This document shows positions 8,359-16,496 of a stretch of DNA of 51,529 nt, one piece after another. Origin of the DNA: a virus; IMG/VR virus record IMGVR_UViG_3300042895_002727, positions 1 through 51,529 of that record; one strand, 5' to 3'. Positions within the stretch are counted from its first letter, which is position 1. Every line of letters begins with the position of its first letter. Both the position numbers and the translations under genes were made by a program. Below the pieces are notes generated by a model. That model worked only from the letters and a program-made list of their open reading frames with translations. It was not told the DNA's origin and searched no databases.

Positions 8359-8727
8359 ATGACAATTTCAAACTACTTAGAAAACGAGCTACTCGATACC
8401 TTGGATGGTTCGGGTTCGGCATACTCGGCTTCTGCTACTTATCTCAAGCTTCATCTTGGGGACCCGGGCGAAAATGGAACCGGCAACCCTGCAGTAGAAA
8501 CAGACCGAAAGGCTGTCGCTTTTGGCGCTGCATCTGGCGGTTCAAAGACTTCAACAGCAACTGTTGAGTGGTTACTTGTAGCTGCAACAGAGACATACTC
8601 ACACTGGTCAATGTGGGACAACTCAACAGCTGGCAACTGCCTCTGGTACGGTGCTCTTTCTGCAAACGCTTCAGTTACTGCAGGCGACACTTTCGAGATT
8701 ACTTCTCTTACACTAACACTCGACTAA
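8359..8727 (+). CDS. Phage tail-fibre-type structural protein
   Basis: 122 aa. LKLHLGDPGENGTGNPA, then RKAVAFGAASGGS, YSHWSMWDNSTAGNCLWYGAL and AGDTFEITSLTLTL follow in order. This arrangement is seen in a widespread family of small phage tail/fibre proteins that mark particle structural clusters. AAAAGG ten bases upstream is an acceptable ribosome site; TATCAT also sits four bases before the ATG. Lies between the baseplate-like pair and the giant repeat protein. Confidence 0.65.
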   Translation: MTISNYLENELLDTLDGSGSAYSASATYLKLHLGDPGENGTGNPAVETDRKAVAFGAASGGSKTSTATVEWLLVAATETYSHWSMWDNSTAGNCLWYGALSANASVTAGDTFEITSLTLTLD

Positions 8728-8749
8728 TCCACAAGGGGAGTGACCCCTC

Positions 8750-11161
8750 ATGGATGAACAAGAGATAATTAGTTTCTCGGAGCCGTTCCGAGGGACGTCG
8801 TCGTTCTATGTAGGATTTAAAACAGTATCGGAGACTGCCTCCGCTACAGCAATCGGTTCTTCGTCCGTATCGCAACTTCATACGGCGATAAGAACCGCTT
8901 CAGCATCTGCTACATCTAGCCACGCTATTGTCTCGGTACATATTTCTCCACGAGGGGCCACTGGCTCTGGTTCTGCAACTGCGGGAGACGAAGCAATTGG
9001 TCTACACGTCTCACCAAGACAAGCCTCTGCTTCTGCAGCCGGAAACAGCTCTGCAACTGGCTTGCATATCTCGCCAAGAACAGCAAGCGGAAGCGGAACC
9101 GGCTCTTCAAGCAATCTAAGTGAAGTAATAACATTCCTTAGAGCTGCAAGTGCATCAGGTGGGGCGACAGCTGGTGACGAAGCAATTGGTCTTCACACAG
9201 CTCCTAGAGGGGCAACTGGTTCTGGTCAGTCCAGTGAATCATCAACAAGAGTTAGAACAGCTGTTGTTTCTGCTTCCGGTTCAGCAACAAGTGGTTCAAC
9301 TGCAACTGGACTGCACACATCCCCAAGAACAGCAACTGCAGATGGAACGTCAAGCGAGTCTGCAACACGACTTATCATTTCACCAAGAAGTGTTACCGGT
9401 TCAGGAAATGGCGATTCATTTGTTTCCGCCCTTCACACGCATCTTAGAACTGCTTCAGCTAGTGGTTCTGGAACATCAAACAACTCAATCGTTCATTCGA
9501 ACCTTAGAACCGCTCAAGGTTCAGGTTCCGCAACTGCAGGTGACACTGCATTAATCCTTCATTCAAGTCTCAGAACTGCAAGTGCTTCTGGAAGCGGTTC
9601 TGAAAGTTCATCATCATTTAAGACCCCAGTCAGAACAGGTTCTGCAGCAGGACAATCTTCTGATTCTTCAAATGGTCTGCATACAGCGCCACGAACAGCA
9701 AATGGTTCTGGCGATGGAGATTCATCAGTTTCTCAGCTGTTCACTCATCCGAGAACGGCATCTGCATCGGGCACTGGTTCATCAAATAACTCTGTTCTGT
9801 ATTCAAATATCAGAACTGGATATGGTTCTGGTTCGGCTACAGCTGGTGATGAAGCAACGATTCTTCACTCTTCGCTTAGAACAGCATCTGCAAGTGGAAC
9901 AGGTTCAGAGACATCTGAAGAAAAGAGCACATTCTTTAGAACTGTTTCAGCTAATGGAAGCGGCTCTTCAACTTCAGAGCAATTGCACACAGTTTATAGA
10001 ACTGGAACAGCATCAGGACAGTCTGGGTCTCTTGCATCATTTAGATATGGAAAAATTAGAACCGCATACGGTGATGGTGGAGCAACTGTTAATGACGAAG
10101 CGATTGGCCTCCATACCGCACCTCGTTCAGCCAGTGGAGATGGAGTCGGTTCAGAAAGTACTGCATCATTTAAGACTCCAATCAGAACAGGAGGCGCGTC
10201 CGGTCAGGGTTCAGAGGATTCAACTGGTTTGCATACTGCACCACGAGATGCAAACGGTTCTGGAACTGGTGATTCTTCAGCATCGATTATTACAACATTC
10301 ATTAGAACTGCTTCTGGTTCTGGTGCTGGAACTTCGAATAACACAATTCTGTACTCGAATCTACGAACCGGATATGGCTCTGGCTCTGCGACTGCTGGCG
10401 ATACTGCAATCGGATTGCATACTGCTCCACGCACTGCATCAGGTTTTGGAACTGGTGGGTCAAGCAATACGACTCTTCACAGTAATCTCCGCTCCGCAAC
10501 TGCATCTGGTGGAGCGACAGCTGGAGATGAAGCGATTTGTCTACATATCGCTCCTAGAAGTGCAACTGGTTCTGGAACTGGAAGCCAAAGCACTAACGAA
10601 TTCAAGATTCTTTATAGAACATCAATATCTTCTGGAACAGCGACACAAACAGCAATCGGAAAGCACACTTCACCGAGAGGGGCAACTGCATCAGGCGGAG
10701 CTACGGCAGGAGATACTGCTGTCGGATTGCACACAGCACCAAGAACCGCAACTGGAACAGGAACTAGCGGCTCTAGCAACCTAACCCTTCATGGCAATTT
10801 GCGTTCAGCAACTGCTTCTGGTGGCGCAACCGTTGGGGACATAGCGATAGGTCTGCACACAGCACCAAGAGCTGCAAATGGAAATGGAAATGGTTCATCA
10901 TCATTAGTTCAATTGCTGACAATCCTAAGAACAGCATCAGCACATGGTCAAAGTTCGCAGTCAACAACTCAACTAATAACAACTCCACTTACAGCAACTG
11001 GTACCGGCGGAGCTACTGCAGGAGATACTGCAGTTGGTCTGCACACTGCGCCTAGAACCGCAAGTGGAACTGGTATATCCGGAGGATTTGCAACTTATGA
11101 CCAAGACCCAGTATCAGGCATTACTGCTGGGTACTGGGGTATTCAGGCCCTTGTTAGTTGA
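8750..11161 (+). CDS. Giant 20/22-residue repeat protein, probable fibre
   Basis: 803 aa. After a 47-residue head (with one degenerate unit), residues 48-768 are 35 contiguous repeats: 24 of 20 residues, 10 of 22 and one of 21, ending in a 35-residue cap (YWGIQALVS). Consensus: R-T-A-S-x-S-G-x-G, a Ser/Asn/Gly stretch, then L-H-T-x-P. Every 22-residue unit has the two-residue-longer GGATAGDxAI core. The strict length and small-residue content suggest a beta-solenoid or other regular fibre shaft. Arg begins almost every unit. GGGGAG precedes the start. No family recognised. The position among tail genes suggests a long fibre or whisker. Confidence 0.75.
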   Translation: MDEQEIISFSEPFRGTSSFYVGFKTVSETASATAIGSSSVSQLHTAIRTASASATSSHAIVSVHISPRGATGSGSATAGDEAIGLHVSPRQASASAAGNSSATGLHISPRTASGSGTGSSSNLSEVITFLRAASASGGATAGDEAIGLHTAPRGATGSGQSSESSTRVRTAVVSASGSATSGSTATGLHTSPRTATADGTSSESATRLIISPRSVTGSGNGDSFVSALHTHLRTASASGSGTSNNSIVHSNLRTAQGSGSATAGDTALILHSSLRTASASGSGSESSSSFKTPVRTGSAAGQSSDSSNGLHTAPRTANGSGDGDSSVSQLFTHPRTASASGTGSSNNSVLYSNIRTGYGSGSATAGDEATILHSSLRTASASGTGSETSEEKSTFFRTVSANGSGSSTSEQLHTVYRTGTASGQSGSLASFRYGKIRTAYGDGGATVNDEAIGLHTAPRSASGDGVGSESTASFKTPIRTGGASGQGSEDSTGLHTAPRDANGSGTGDSSASIITTFIRTASGSGAGTSNNTILYSNLRTGYGSGSATAGDTAIGLHTAPRTASGFGTGGSSNTTLHSNLRSATASGGATAGDEAICLHIAPRSATGSGTGSQSTNEFKILYRTSISSGTATQTAIGKHTSPRGATASGGATAGDTAVGLHTAPRTATGTGTSGSSNLTLHGNLRSATASGGATVGDIAIGLHTAPRAANGNGNGSSSLVQLLTILRTASAHGQSSQSTTQLITTPLTATGTGGATAGDTAVGLHTAPRTASGTGISGGFATYDQDPVSGITAGYWGIQALVS
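8891..11053 (+). repeat. 35 tandem 60/66-bp coding repeats with higher-order structure
   Basis: Unit boundaries fall on the conserved Arg codon; unit lengths sum exactly to 721 codons. Units 9-11, 14-16 and 23-25 resemble one another more than their neighbours, and units 12-14 resemble 21-23, so blocks of several units were duplicated. DNA copies have diverged mostly at synonymous and small-residue positions. Confidence 0.85.
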
Positions 11162-11184
11162 GATGAAGTAAACTAGGAGTAATC

Positions 11185-14100
11185 ATGGCAGCATATACAC
11201 GTAAACAATATTCGGGCGCGGCTCGCAATACGACAACGACGACACTCTTGACGAATGTCGGAACAACTGTTGACATTGCAGCAACCACTGGCTGGCCATC
11301 AATTGCTGGTATCCCTTTTTATGTTGTCATCAATCCATCTTCTATTTATGAAGAAAAGTGTCTGGCAACGATTTCCGGTTCAACCCTCACTCTCGTTAGA
11401 GCTCAGGATGACACCACCGCTTCAGAGCACCAAATTGGCTCTGTCATCTACCCAGTATTCACCGCCAACGACGCAGATGAAGCCAATGAACTTGTAAGCA
11501 AACTCACCACCAAAGGTGACTTACTCGTCACTGATGGAACCAACCTTCTTCGTTTGGGTGTTGGAGCAGAAGGCTACTTCCTCAAAGCAAGTAGCTCAGC
11601 ATCCGCTGGAGTCGAGTGGGCATCAATCCCGACAATCAACAGCCTAAACGACATTGGCGACGTAACAATCAGTGATGTAGAAGAGGGAGATTTCCTTGTT
11701 TACAAGAACTCTGCTTCTGCTTGGATTAACGAAACAATCCACTTCATTACAGTCTCGGACACGGAACCTACTGACGAGATAAGAGTCGGCGACCTTTGGT
11801 ATAACTCAAGCGAACTTGAGCTTTATACCTATTACTCAGGTTCTTGGATTCAAGTAACGCTCACACCAGAATTCCCAACAGTCGAAGAGCTTAATAACGT
11901 ATACATCAGCACAGCTAGTACTGGCGACGTTCTTGCATTTGATGGTCTTGATTGGTACAACGACACTGTTTCAAATTTGCTCGGTTCTCATATAATTGCA
12001 TTAAGCGGAGATGTGTCTGGCTCTGTTTTATTTGACAGTTCTGCAAGCGTAAATATTTCTACGACTATTCAACCAAATAGCGTTACACTTGGGACCGACA
12101 CAACAGGAAACTATGTAAACGACCTGACTGCTGGAACTGGTGTCACCATAACTCATACACCTGGTGAAGGCTCAAGCCCAACCGTGGCAATTGGTCAGGC
12201 CGTCGGAACTTCATCTTCTGTTCAGTTCGCAGCAGTCACTGCACCATTAATCGGTAATTCCTCTACTGCTACAACTCTTGAAAATGCACGAACAATCTCT
12301 TTAGGTGGAGATGTTACTGGTTCTGTATCGTTCAATGGTTCGTCTGATGTAAGTATAACTGCAACAATTCAGCCAAACTCCGTAGCGCTTGGGACAGATA
12401 CAACTGGAAACTCTGACAACGTAACAGAGGGAACTACAAATTTATACTTCACTGACGGAAGAGCAAGAACTGCGCTTTTAGCTGATAATGCAGGAACAGC
12501 TAGCGGAATAAGGTTTATTGCACCAAACACCGGCACCGTTGAATTAATAAGCCACGAGGCAACCAGGTTCGTGCGAGTGACTTCAAACGCCGCCGCTGGT
12601 GGTGGCAAGACAGAGATACAGGGCTCAGCTGAAATTCTTGCATCTTCTTCTATTTCCGACCCAGGCCATCTAACTGTTGCCGGAAGCGTCACTGTGGGTG
12701 GCGGAGTTGTCTTTGAAGGAGCCACCGCAAACGACTACGAAACATTCCTTGTTGCAACAGACCCAACTGCAGATAGGACAATCACACTCCCCAATGCAGA
12801 TGGAACTGTGGCGCTTGCTGGTTCCATAGCGCTCGGAACTGACACAACCGGGAACTACATGTCCGACCTTACCCAGGGCACTGGCATAACAATTACACAT
12901 ACTCCAGGTGAGGGCTCAAATGCAACTATTGCAATTGGGCAAGCTGTAGCAACTAGTTCGTCTGTTTCATTTGCAAGACTTGAAACATCTGGTGATGTCG
13001 TTGTCGGTGGGGACTTAACTGTAAACGGAACCACCACGACATTAAACACCGAAACGTTATTAGTCGAAGACAACATAGTTGTTTTGAATTCGGGAATCAC
13101 AGGGTTACCAACACTTAACTCTGGAATTGAAGTAGAGCGTGGAACTTCCGCAAATGTCGTTATGCGCTGGAACGAGTCCGCAGATAGATGGGACTTCACC
13201 AACGACGGAACTACTTATAACAACGTTCTGCTTCTGTCAGAAATAGGTCAAGACAGTCTCAACGATACAGTCATTACAAGTCCGCTTAATCGTCAGTCTC
13301 TTGTTTATGACGGAACAAACTGGGTCAACGAATTTGCTTCTACGGTAACGTATGCAAGAAATGCCGAAGCAAACGCACTTAGCGTTGGAGAAGTTGTTTA
13401 CCTATTTGGTGCTGCTGGGGACTTGGCTTCAGTAAAGAGGGCATCTAATTCATCAGAGGCAACATCATCCAAAACTGTCGGTGTTGTTTCTGTTGGCGCG
13501 GATTCAGGCGCAAATGTAACAGTTACAACGCTTGGATATGTAAGTGGAATCGCATTGGGTTCATACACTGCTGGTGACGCACTCTGGCTGGGTTCAACTC
13601 CCGGAACGTTCACCGTAACGAAGCCAGTTGCTCCTGCTCATACCGTGTTTGTTGGAGTGGTGGCCAGGGCAAACTCCGGAAACGGTATCATGTATGTCAA
13701 GTGTCAAAACGGTTACGAGATAGAAGAACTCCACAACGTAAAAATCAATGGAGTGTCTGACGGTCAATTCTTGCGCTACAACAGTGCATCAACCGTATGG
13801 GTTAACGATTCAATTAATCTTGGCACAGATACCGTCGGTGACTACATGCTCAACGTATCTGCTGGAACTGGAATCGCTATCTCTCACACTCAGGGCGAAG
13901 GCTCTACTGCTTCGGTTTCAACAACGGGTGTTCAATCACTCAGTGCAAAGGCCGGCAACTATACGCTCGCTTCCGGAGATGCCGCAGAGACAATCATCAT
14001 TATGGACTCGAGCTCTGCTAATGACTTGACTGTTCCAAGCGCTTCAGTTGTTGCGTTCGGTACTGGCACAAGCATTACCGTTGTTCAAAGAGGAACCGGT

Positions 14101-14244
14101 AAAACAAGAATACTTGCTGGCTCTGGAGTGACACTTCTTGCAACACCTGGTGTTTATCTAAGAGCACGCTATTCATCTTGCACATTGGTCAAAACAGAAA
14201 ATGCAAACGAATGGTTTGTTATAGGTGACTTGGCGGCGTCATGA
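11185..14244 (+). CDS. Large tail-fibre protein with duplicated modules
   Basis: 1019 aa with AGGAG six bases before the ATG. An N-terminal ~150-residue domain (start AAYTRKQYSGAARNTTTTTL, then EANELVSKLTTKGDLLV) looks like a particle-binding head. Then come repeated shaft modules built around LGTDTTGNY-x-x-DLT-x-GTG-x-x-ITHTPGEGS, GDVSGSVLF and SGDVVVGGDLTVNGTTTTLNTETLLVEDNIVVLNSG, a combination familiar from long fibres of T4-like cyanophages. The last ~75 residues (LTVPSASVVAFGTGTSITVV to VIGDLAAS) match the C-terminus of the 258-aa protein at 22612-23388. Both are followed immediately by an FN3/Phe-Phe-Pro gene. Likely a receptor-binding fibre subunit. Confidence 0.8.
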   Translation: MAAYTRKQYSGAARNTTTTTLLTNVGTTVDIAATTGWPSIAGIPFYVVINPSSIYEEKCLATISGSTLTLVRAQDDTTASEHQIGSVIYPVFTANDADEANELVSKLTTKGDLLVTDGTNLLRLGVGAEGYFLKASSSASAGVEWASIPTINSLNDIGDVTISDVEEGDFLVYKNSASAWINETIHFITVSDTEPTDEIRVGDLWYNSSELELYTYYSGSWIQVTLTPEFPTVEELNNVYISTASTGDVLAFDGLDWYNDTVSNLLGSHIIALSGDVSGSVLFDSSASVNISTTIQPNSVTLGTDTTGNYVNDLTAGTGVTITHTPGEGSSPTVAIGQAVGTSSSVQFAAVTAPLIGNSSTATTLENARTISLGGDVTGSVSFNGSSDVSITATIQPNSVALGTDTTGNSDNVTEGTTNLYFTDGRARTALLADNAGTASGIRFIAPNTGTVELISHEATRFVRVTSNAAAGGGKTEIQGSAEILASSSISDPGHLTVAGSVTVGGGVVFEGATANDYETFLVATDPTADRTITLPNADGTVALAGSIALGTDTTGNYMSDLTQGTGITITHTPGEGSNATIAIGQAVATSSSVSFARLETSGDVVVGGDLTVNGTTTTLNTETLLVEDNIVVLNSGITGLPTLNSGIEVERGTSANVVMRWNESADRWDFTNDGTTYNNVLLLSEIGQDSLNDTVITSPLNRQSLVYDGTNWVNEFASTVTYARNAEANALSVGEVVYLFGAAGDLASVKRASNSSEATSSKTVGVVSVGADSGANVTVTTLGYVSGIALGSYTAGDALWLGSTPGTFTVTKPVAPAHTVFVGVVARANSGNGIMYVKCQNGYEIEELHNVKINGVSDGQFLRYNSASTVWVNDSINLGTDTVGDYMLNVSAGTGIAISHTQGEGSTASVSTTGVQSLSAKAGNYTLASGDAAETIIIMDSSSANDLTVPSASVVAFGTGTSITVVQRGTGKTRILAGSGVTLLATPGVYLRARYSSCTLVKTENANEWFVIGDLAAS

Positions 14245-15281
14245 TTCCTGGCAATCAGGCAAGTGGTGGGAAGTTTATCGACCCACCAAGCGAAGTAACT
14301 AGTGTTGTAGGTGCTGGCGGAACAGCAGACATAACAATCACCCATACTGGATATAAGGGCAAGTCTGGAATAGTTACATATCGCGTAACTGCGAGCAATG
14401 GAGTAACTGCAACAACTAGTTCCACAACGGTATCCATGCTGGCCGGACTCACCCCGGGAGAAACTTACACATTCTCTGCTGTTGCGATTGAGTCAACAAG
14501 TGCTACTGAATCAGTGGCGTCAGCATCTTCTAGTCCACTTGTTCTTGGTTCTGCACCTTCCGCTCCAGCAACACCAACAGTAACTCTTCCAAGCACTTAT
14601 GGAAATACAACGGCTTCTGTAGCCTGGATTGCGCCAGCCTCTGTTGGCTCTTCGATTACTGACTACACAGTTCAATACTCGTCAGACAGTGGTTCGACAT
14701 GGACGACGTTCAGCCGTGCCGCGTCGACAGCAACTTCCGTGACGGTTACCGGTTTGACAAACGGAACTGCATATGTATTCAGAGTGAATGCAATAAACGG
14801 AATTGGGACTGGAAGCTACTCGACTGCGTCTAGCTCAATCACTCCGTTGTTCGGCAAGGTTCCAACTCCGATTATTGGAGATATTGCAGAGACGGAAAGT
14901 TCAATTCCATGGTGTTACACCAACTACTTCACTGATGGCCTAGAGCAACCTGGCAACGGTGGAACCGCTACGTACAATTACTACGGATTCAATGTTGACG
15001 CGCCAAACGACCAATCTGGAAGTTGTCATGGATGGTTTGGTCTTGGTTATGACACAACTAGATACACATATGTATATGTTTCAAAACCAGGGTGGGCAAA
15101 CTCTGACGCTATCTACATATCAGAAACCACCAACCCAGCGCCGCCGTTCTTCCCGTTCTTCCCGTTCTTCCCGTTCTTCCCGTTCTTCCCGACCTTCGCA
15201 TGCCCTGACTGTCCAGGAATTGGACCATGTTGCCCTCCAGCTGGTTGCGGCGGGTTTAAGGACGGTTTTATATGTATCTAG
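14241..15281 (+). CDS. FN3 x2 protein with (FFP)5 tail and Cys-rich end
   Basis: 346 aa, starting within the previous stop (ATGA), so coupled to the fibre. Residues ~12-105 and ~108-205 are two fibronectin type III domains (LAGLTPGETYTFSAVA; VTGLTNGTAYVFRVNAING). A beta domain with CYTNYF, SGSCHGWFGLGYD and YVYVSKPGW follows. Then PAPP and five perfect FFP triplets lead to a short Cys-rich end (CPDCPGIGPCC, GCGGFKDGFICI). Probably a fibre-tip or capsid-surface adhesin. The FFP tail may bind membranes, drive assembly, or be modified by the phage's prolyl-hydroxylase-like enzymes. Two related proteins occur at 23392-24633 and 44797-45732. Confidence 0.75.
   Translation: MIPGNQASGGKFIDPPSEVTSVVGAGGTADITITHTGYKGKSGIVTYRVTASNGVTATTSSTTVSMLAGLTPGETYTFSAVAIESTSATESVASASSSPLVLGSAPSAPATPTVTLPSTYGNTTASVAWIAPASVGSSITDYTVQYSSDSGSTWTTFSRAASTATSVTVTGLTNGTAYVFRVNAINGIGTGSYSTASSSITPLFGKVPTPIIGDIAETESSIPWCYTNYFTDGLEQPGNGGTATYNYYGFNVDAPNDQSGSCHGWFGLGYDTTRYTYVYVSKPGWANSDAIYISETTNPAPPFFPFFPFFPFFPFFPTFACPDCPGIGPCCPPAGCGGFKDGFICI
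15147..15191 (+). repeat. Five perfect 9-bp repeats encoding FFP
   Basis: Five exact copies of ttcttcccg in frame. Perfect DNA identity means this array can expand or shrink by slippage without a frameshift. Confidence 0.9.
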
Positions 15282-15318
15282 AGTGTGAATCGGTATTCGG
15301 TAGTGCATTAGATACCGC

Positions 15319-15324
15319 TAGAAT
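15319..15324 (+). promoter_or_regulatory. Possible -10 (TAGAAT)
   Basis: TAGAAT nine bases before the ATG at 15334 in a 52-bp gap, with no Shine-Dalgarno; a near-leaderless start is plausible. Confidence 0.35.
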
Positions 15325-15333
15325 CTAAACACT

Positions 15334-15579
15334 ATGGAACAACAAAAAACTGCAAAACGTTTAAGAAAATTCTCAGTTGTCGTTGACGGAGAAGTTGCCT
15401 TTACTTGGGCTCCAAATCCTGAATGGATAGACCAGCAGGGCGGCTATGAATATATTGTTACAGCCCTAGCAAGTGACCCAAAGATAATAGAGATACCAAT
15501 AGATAGTGAATACTACGACCACATCCGAGGTGGATGGGTGTATGAAAACGGCGCCCCACGAGCGCCATTGGAGGATTAG
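15334..15579 (+). CDS. Small conserved phage protein, paralogue of 44526-44759
   Basis: 81 aa of unknown function. It shares with the 77-aa protein at 44526-44759 a VVDGEV strand near the N-terminus, a central helix ending in S-x-P-x-I-x-x-I, and a GW-x-Y-x-x-G-x-x-x-P ending. Both genes lie directly downstream of an FN3/Phe-Phe-Pro gene, so the pair may be linked functionally (assembly factor or chaperone). That is inference from gene order. Confidence 0.55.
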   Translation: MEQQKTAKRLRKFSVVVDGEVAFTWAPNPEWIDQQGGYEYIVTALASDPKIIEIPIDSEYYDHIRGGWVYENGAPRAPLED

Positions 15580-15587
15580 TCACAGTT

Positions 15588-16055
15588 ATGAGCGATGCAA
15601 ACGTAGATAAGCCATGGGAAAATCTAGATACCAACGTTCAGGATTTCACATTTGCCGAATGGTCTTTTTTGGAGTATAGGTTTGGAGAATTTGGAGAGCC
15701 AGGTTTTTCTAAACAGACAATTCCAGCAGCCGCCCCACACCTTTTCGGCCACGAGAATTCGGTCGATGTAAACATAGATTTATATCGCGGAGAAGATGGC
15801 TTGCTTCTGTGTGTTTACGGTTCGTACATAAAAGACGAGGTGCAAAAGCCGTTCATGCTCAATGTCCACCCAGATTACCAAAATATGGGAATAGCTTCAA
15901 AGGTCTTGGATTATTCGCGAGAAGAGTTTCTGAACGGGCGCGGATATGAATACGACTTCAATGAGGGTCTATTGGGTGTAAAAAGCACTGCAGCCGGAGC
16001 AAGATGGGCTCAAAAATACATTGAGCAGAAGCGAGCAGAAGAAAATCCACAATGA
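15588..16055 (+). CDS. GNAT-like acetyltransferase
   Basis: 155 aa. FMLNVHPDYQNMGIASKVLDYSREEF fits motif A of the GNAT fold (V-x-P-x-Y/W-Q-x-x-G-I-x-x-x-L), which binds the acetyl-CoA pyrophosphate. The preceding strands (LLLCVYGSYIKDE) fit the core sheet. The C-terminus is a polar helix (RWAQKYIEQKRAEENPQ). It might acetylate a virion protein or sugar; substrate unknown. It starts eight bases after the previous stop and overlaps the next gene by four. Confidence 0.55.
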   Translation: MSDANVDKPWENLDTNVQDFTFAEWSFLEYRFGEFGEPGFSKQTIPAAAPHLFGHENSVDVNIDLYRGEDGLLLCVYGSYIKDEVQKPFMLNVHPDYQNMGIASKVLDYSREEFLNGRGYEYDFNEGLLGVKSTAAGARWAQKYIEQKRAEENPQ

Positions 16056-16294
16056 CTTTAAAAACATGGAATTACGATGATGAGCTTGTTCAGCTTATTT
16101 CAGATAAATACCACATCAGTGGCAAATCTGGGGCGCAAGCAATGATTGATGCCTGGACTGACATTAGGGACGGAAAGCTCGTAGATGTTTGCATTGAATT
16201 AAACATTCCAGAACCACTCGGCTATGTTCACGGACTGAATACATTTTCAAAAAAGCTAATGGAAAACGAAAGACTAGAGGTAGTGAAAGACTGA
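16052..16294 (+). CDS. Small protein of unknown function
   Basis: 80 aa, ATGA-coupled to the GNAT-like gene. Mostly helical, with a polar N-terminus (LKTWNYDDELVQLISDKYHI) and an end LNTFSKKLMENERLEVVKD. No recognised domain. Its place between fibre genes suggests an assembly or regulatory accessory. Confidence 0.45.
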   Translation: MTLKTWNYDDELVQLISDKYHISGKSGAQAMIDAWTDIRDGKLVDVCIELNIPEPLGYVHGLNTFSKKLMENERLEVVKD

Positions 16295-16301
16295 GGTATG
16301 C

Positions 16302-16307
16302 CATAAT
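16302..16307 (+). promoter_or_regulatory. Possible leaderless -10 (CATAAT)
   Basis: CATAAT (one mismatch from TATAAT) followed by six bases and the ATG at 16314 in a 19-bp gap that lacks a Shine-Dalgarno. Confidence 0.35.
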
Positions 16308-16313
16308 GAACAC

Positions 16314-16496
16314 ATGCCAATTGTTTTCCCACCATCGCCGTCAACAAATGACGAGTTTTCTGTCGCCGGAAAGTCTTGGGTGTGGAATGGGTTGCGTTGG
16401 CAAAGGTTTAAATCTGCGATAATTGACGGTGGGTTTGCCGACATCGAAATCGATGAGGCCAACGATACCCAGGTTGCTGACGGAGGCGATGCTTAA
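16314..16496 (+). CDS. Short fibre-module protein (FPxxPxxxD / WxWNGxxW)
   Basis: 60 aa. The pattern MPIVFPPSPSTNDEF, then GKSWVWNGLRWQRF, is repeated as the N-terminus of the 258-aa fibre protein at 22612 (MPAIDFPSDAQSGDL, GKTWTFNGSGWVLV). It is a small phage particle module, here stand-alone. The stop overlaps the next start as TAATG, so it is coupled to the 1006-aa fibre, which it may help anchor. Confidence 0.55.
   Translation: MPIVFPPSPSTNDEFSVAGKSWVWNGLRWQRFKSAIIDGGFADIEIDEANDTQVADGGDA

Noticed and set aside
9582-10784. Long open frame (about 400 codons) in another frame of the repeat gene
   Set aside because: It is produced by the regular codon content of the 20/22-residue repeats; the frame starting at 8750 has the ribosome site, head and cap.
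8891-11053. CRISPR array or satellite repeat
   Set aside because: Repeats are contiguous, have no spacers, stay in frame and follow amino-acid rather than nucleotide identity.
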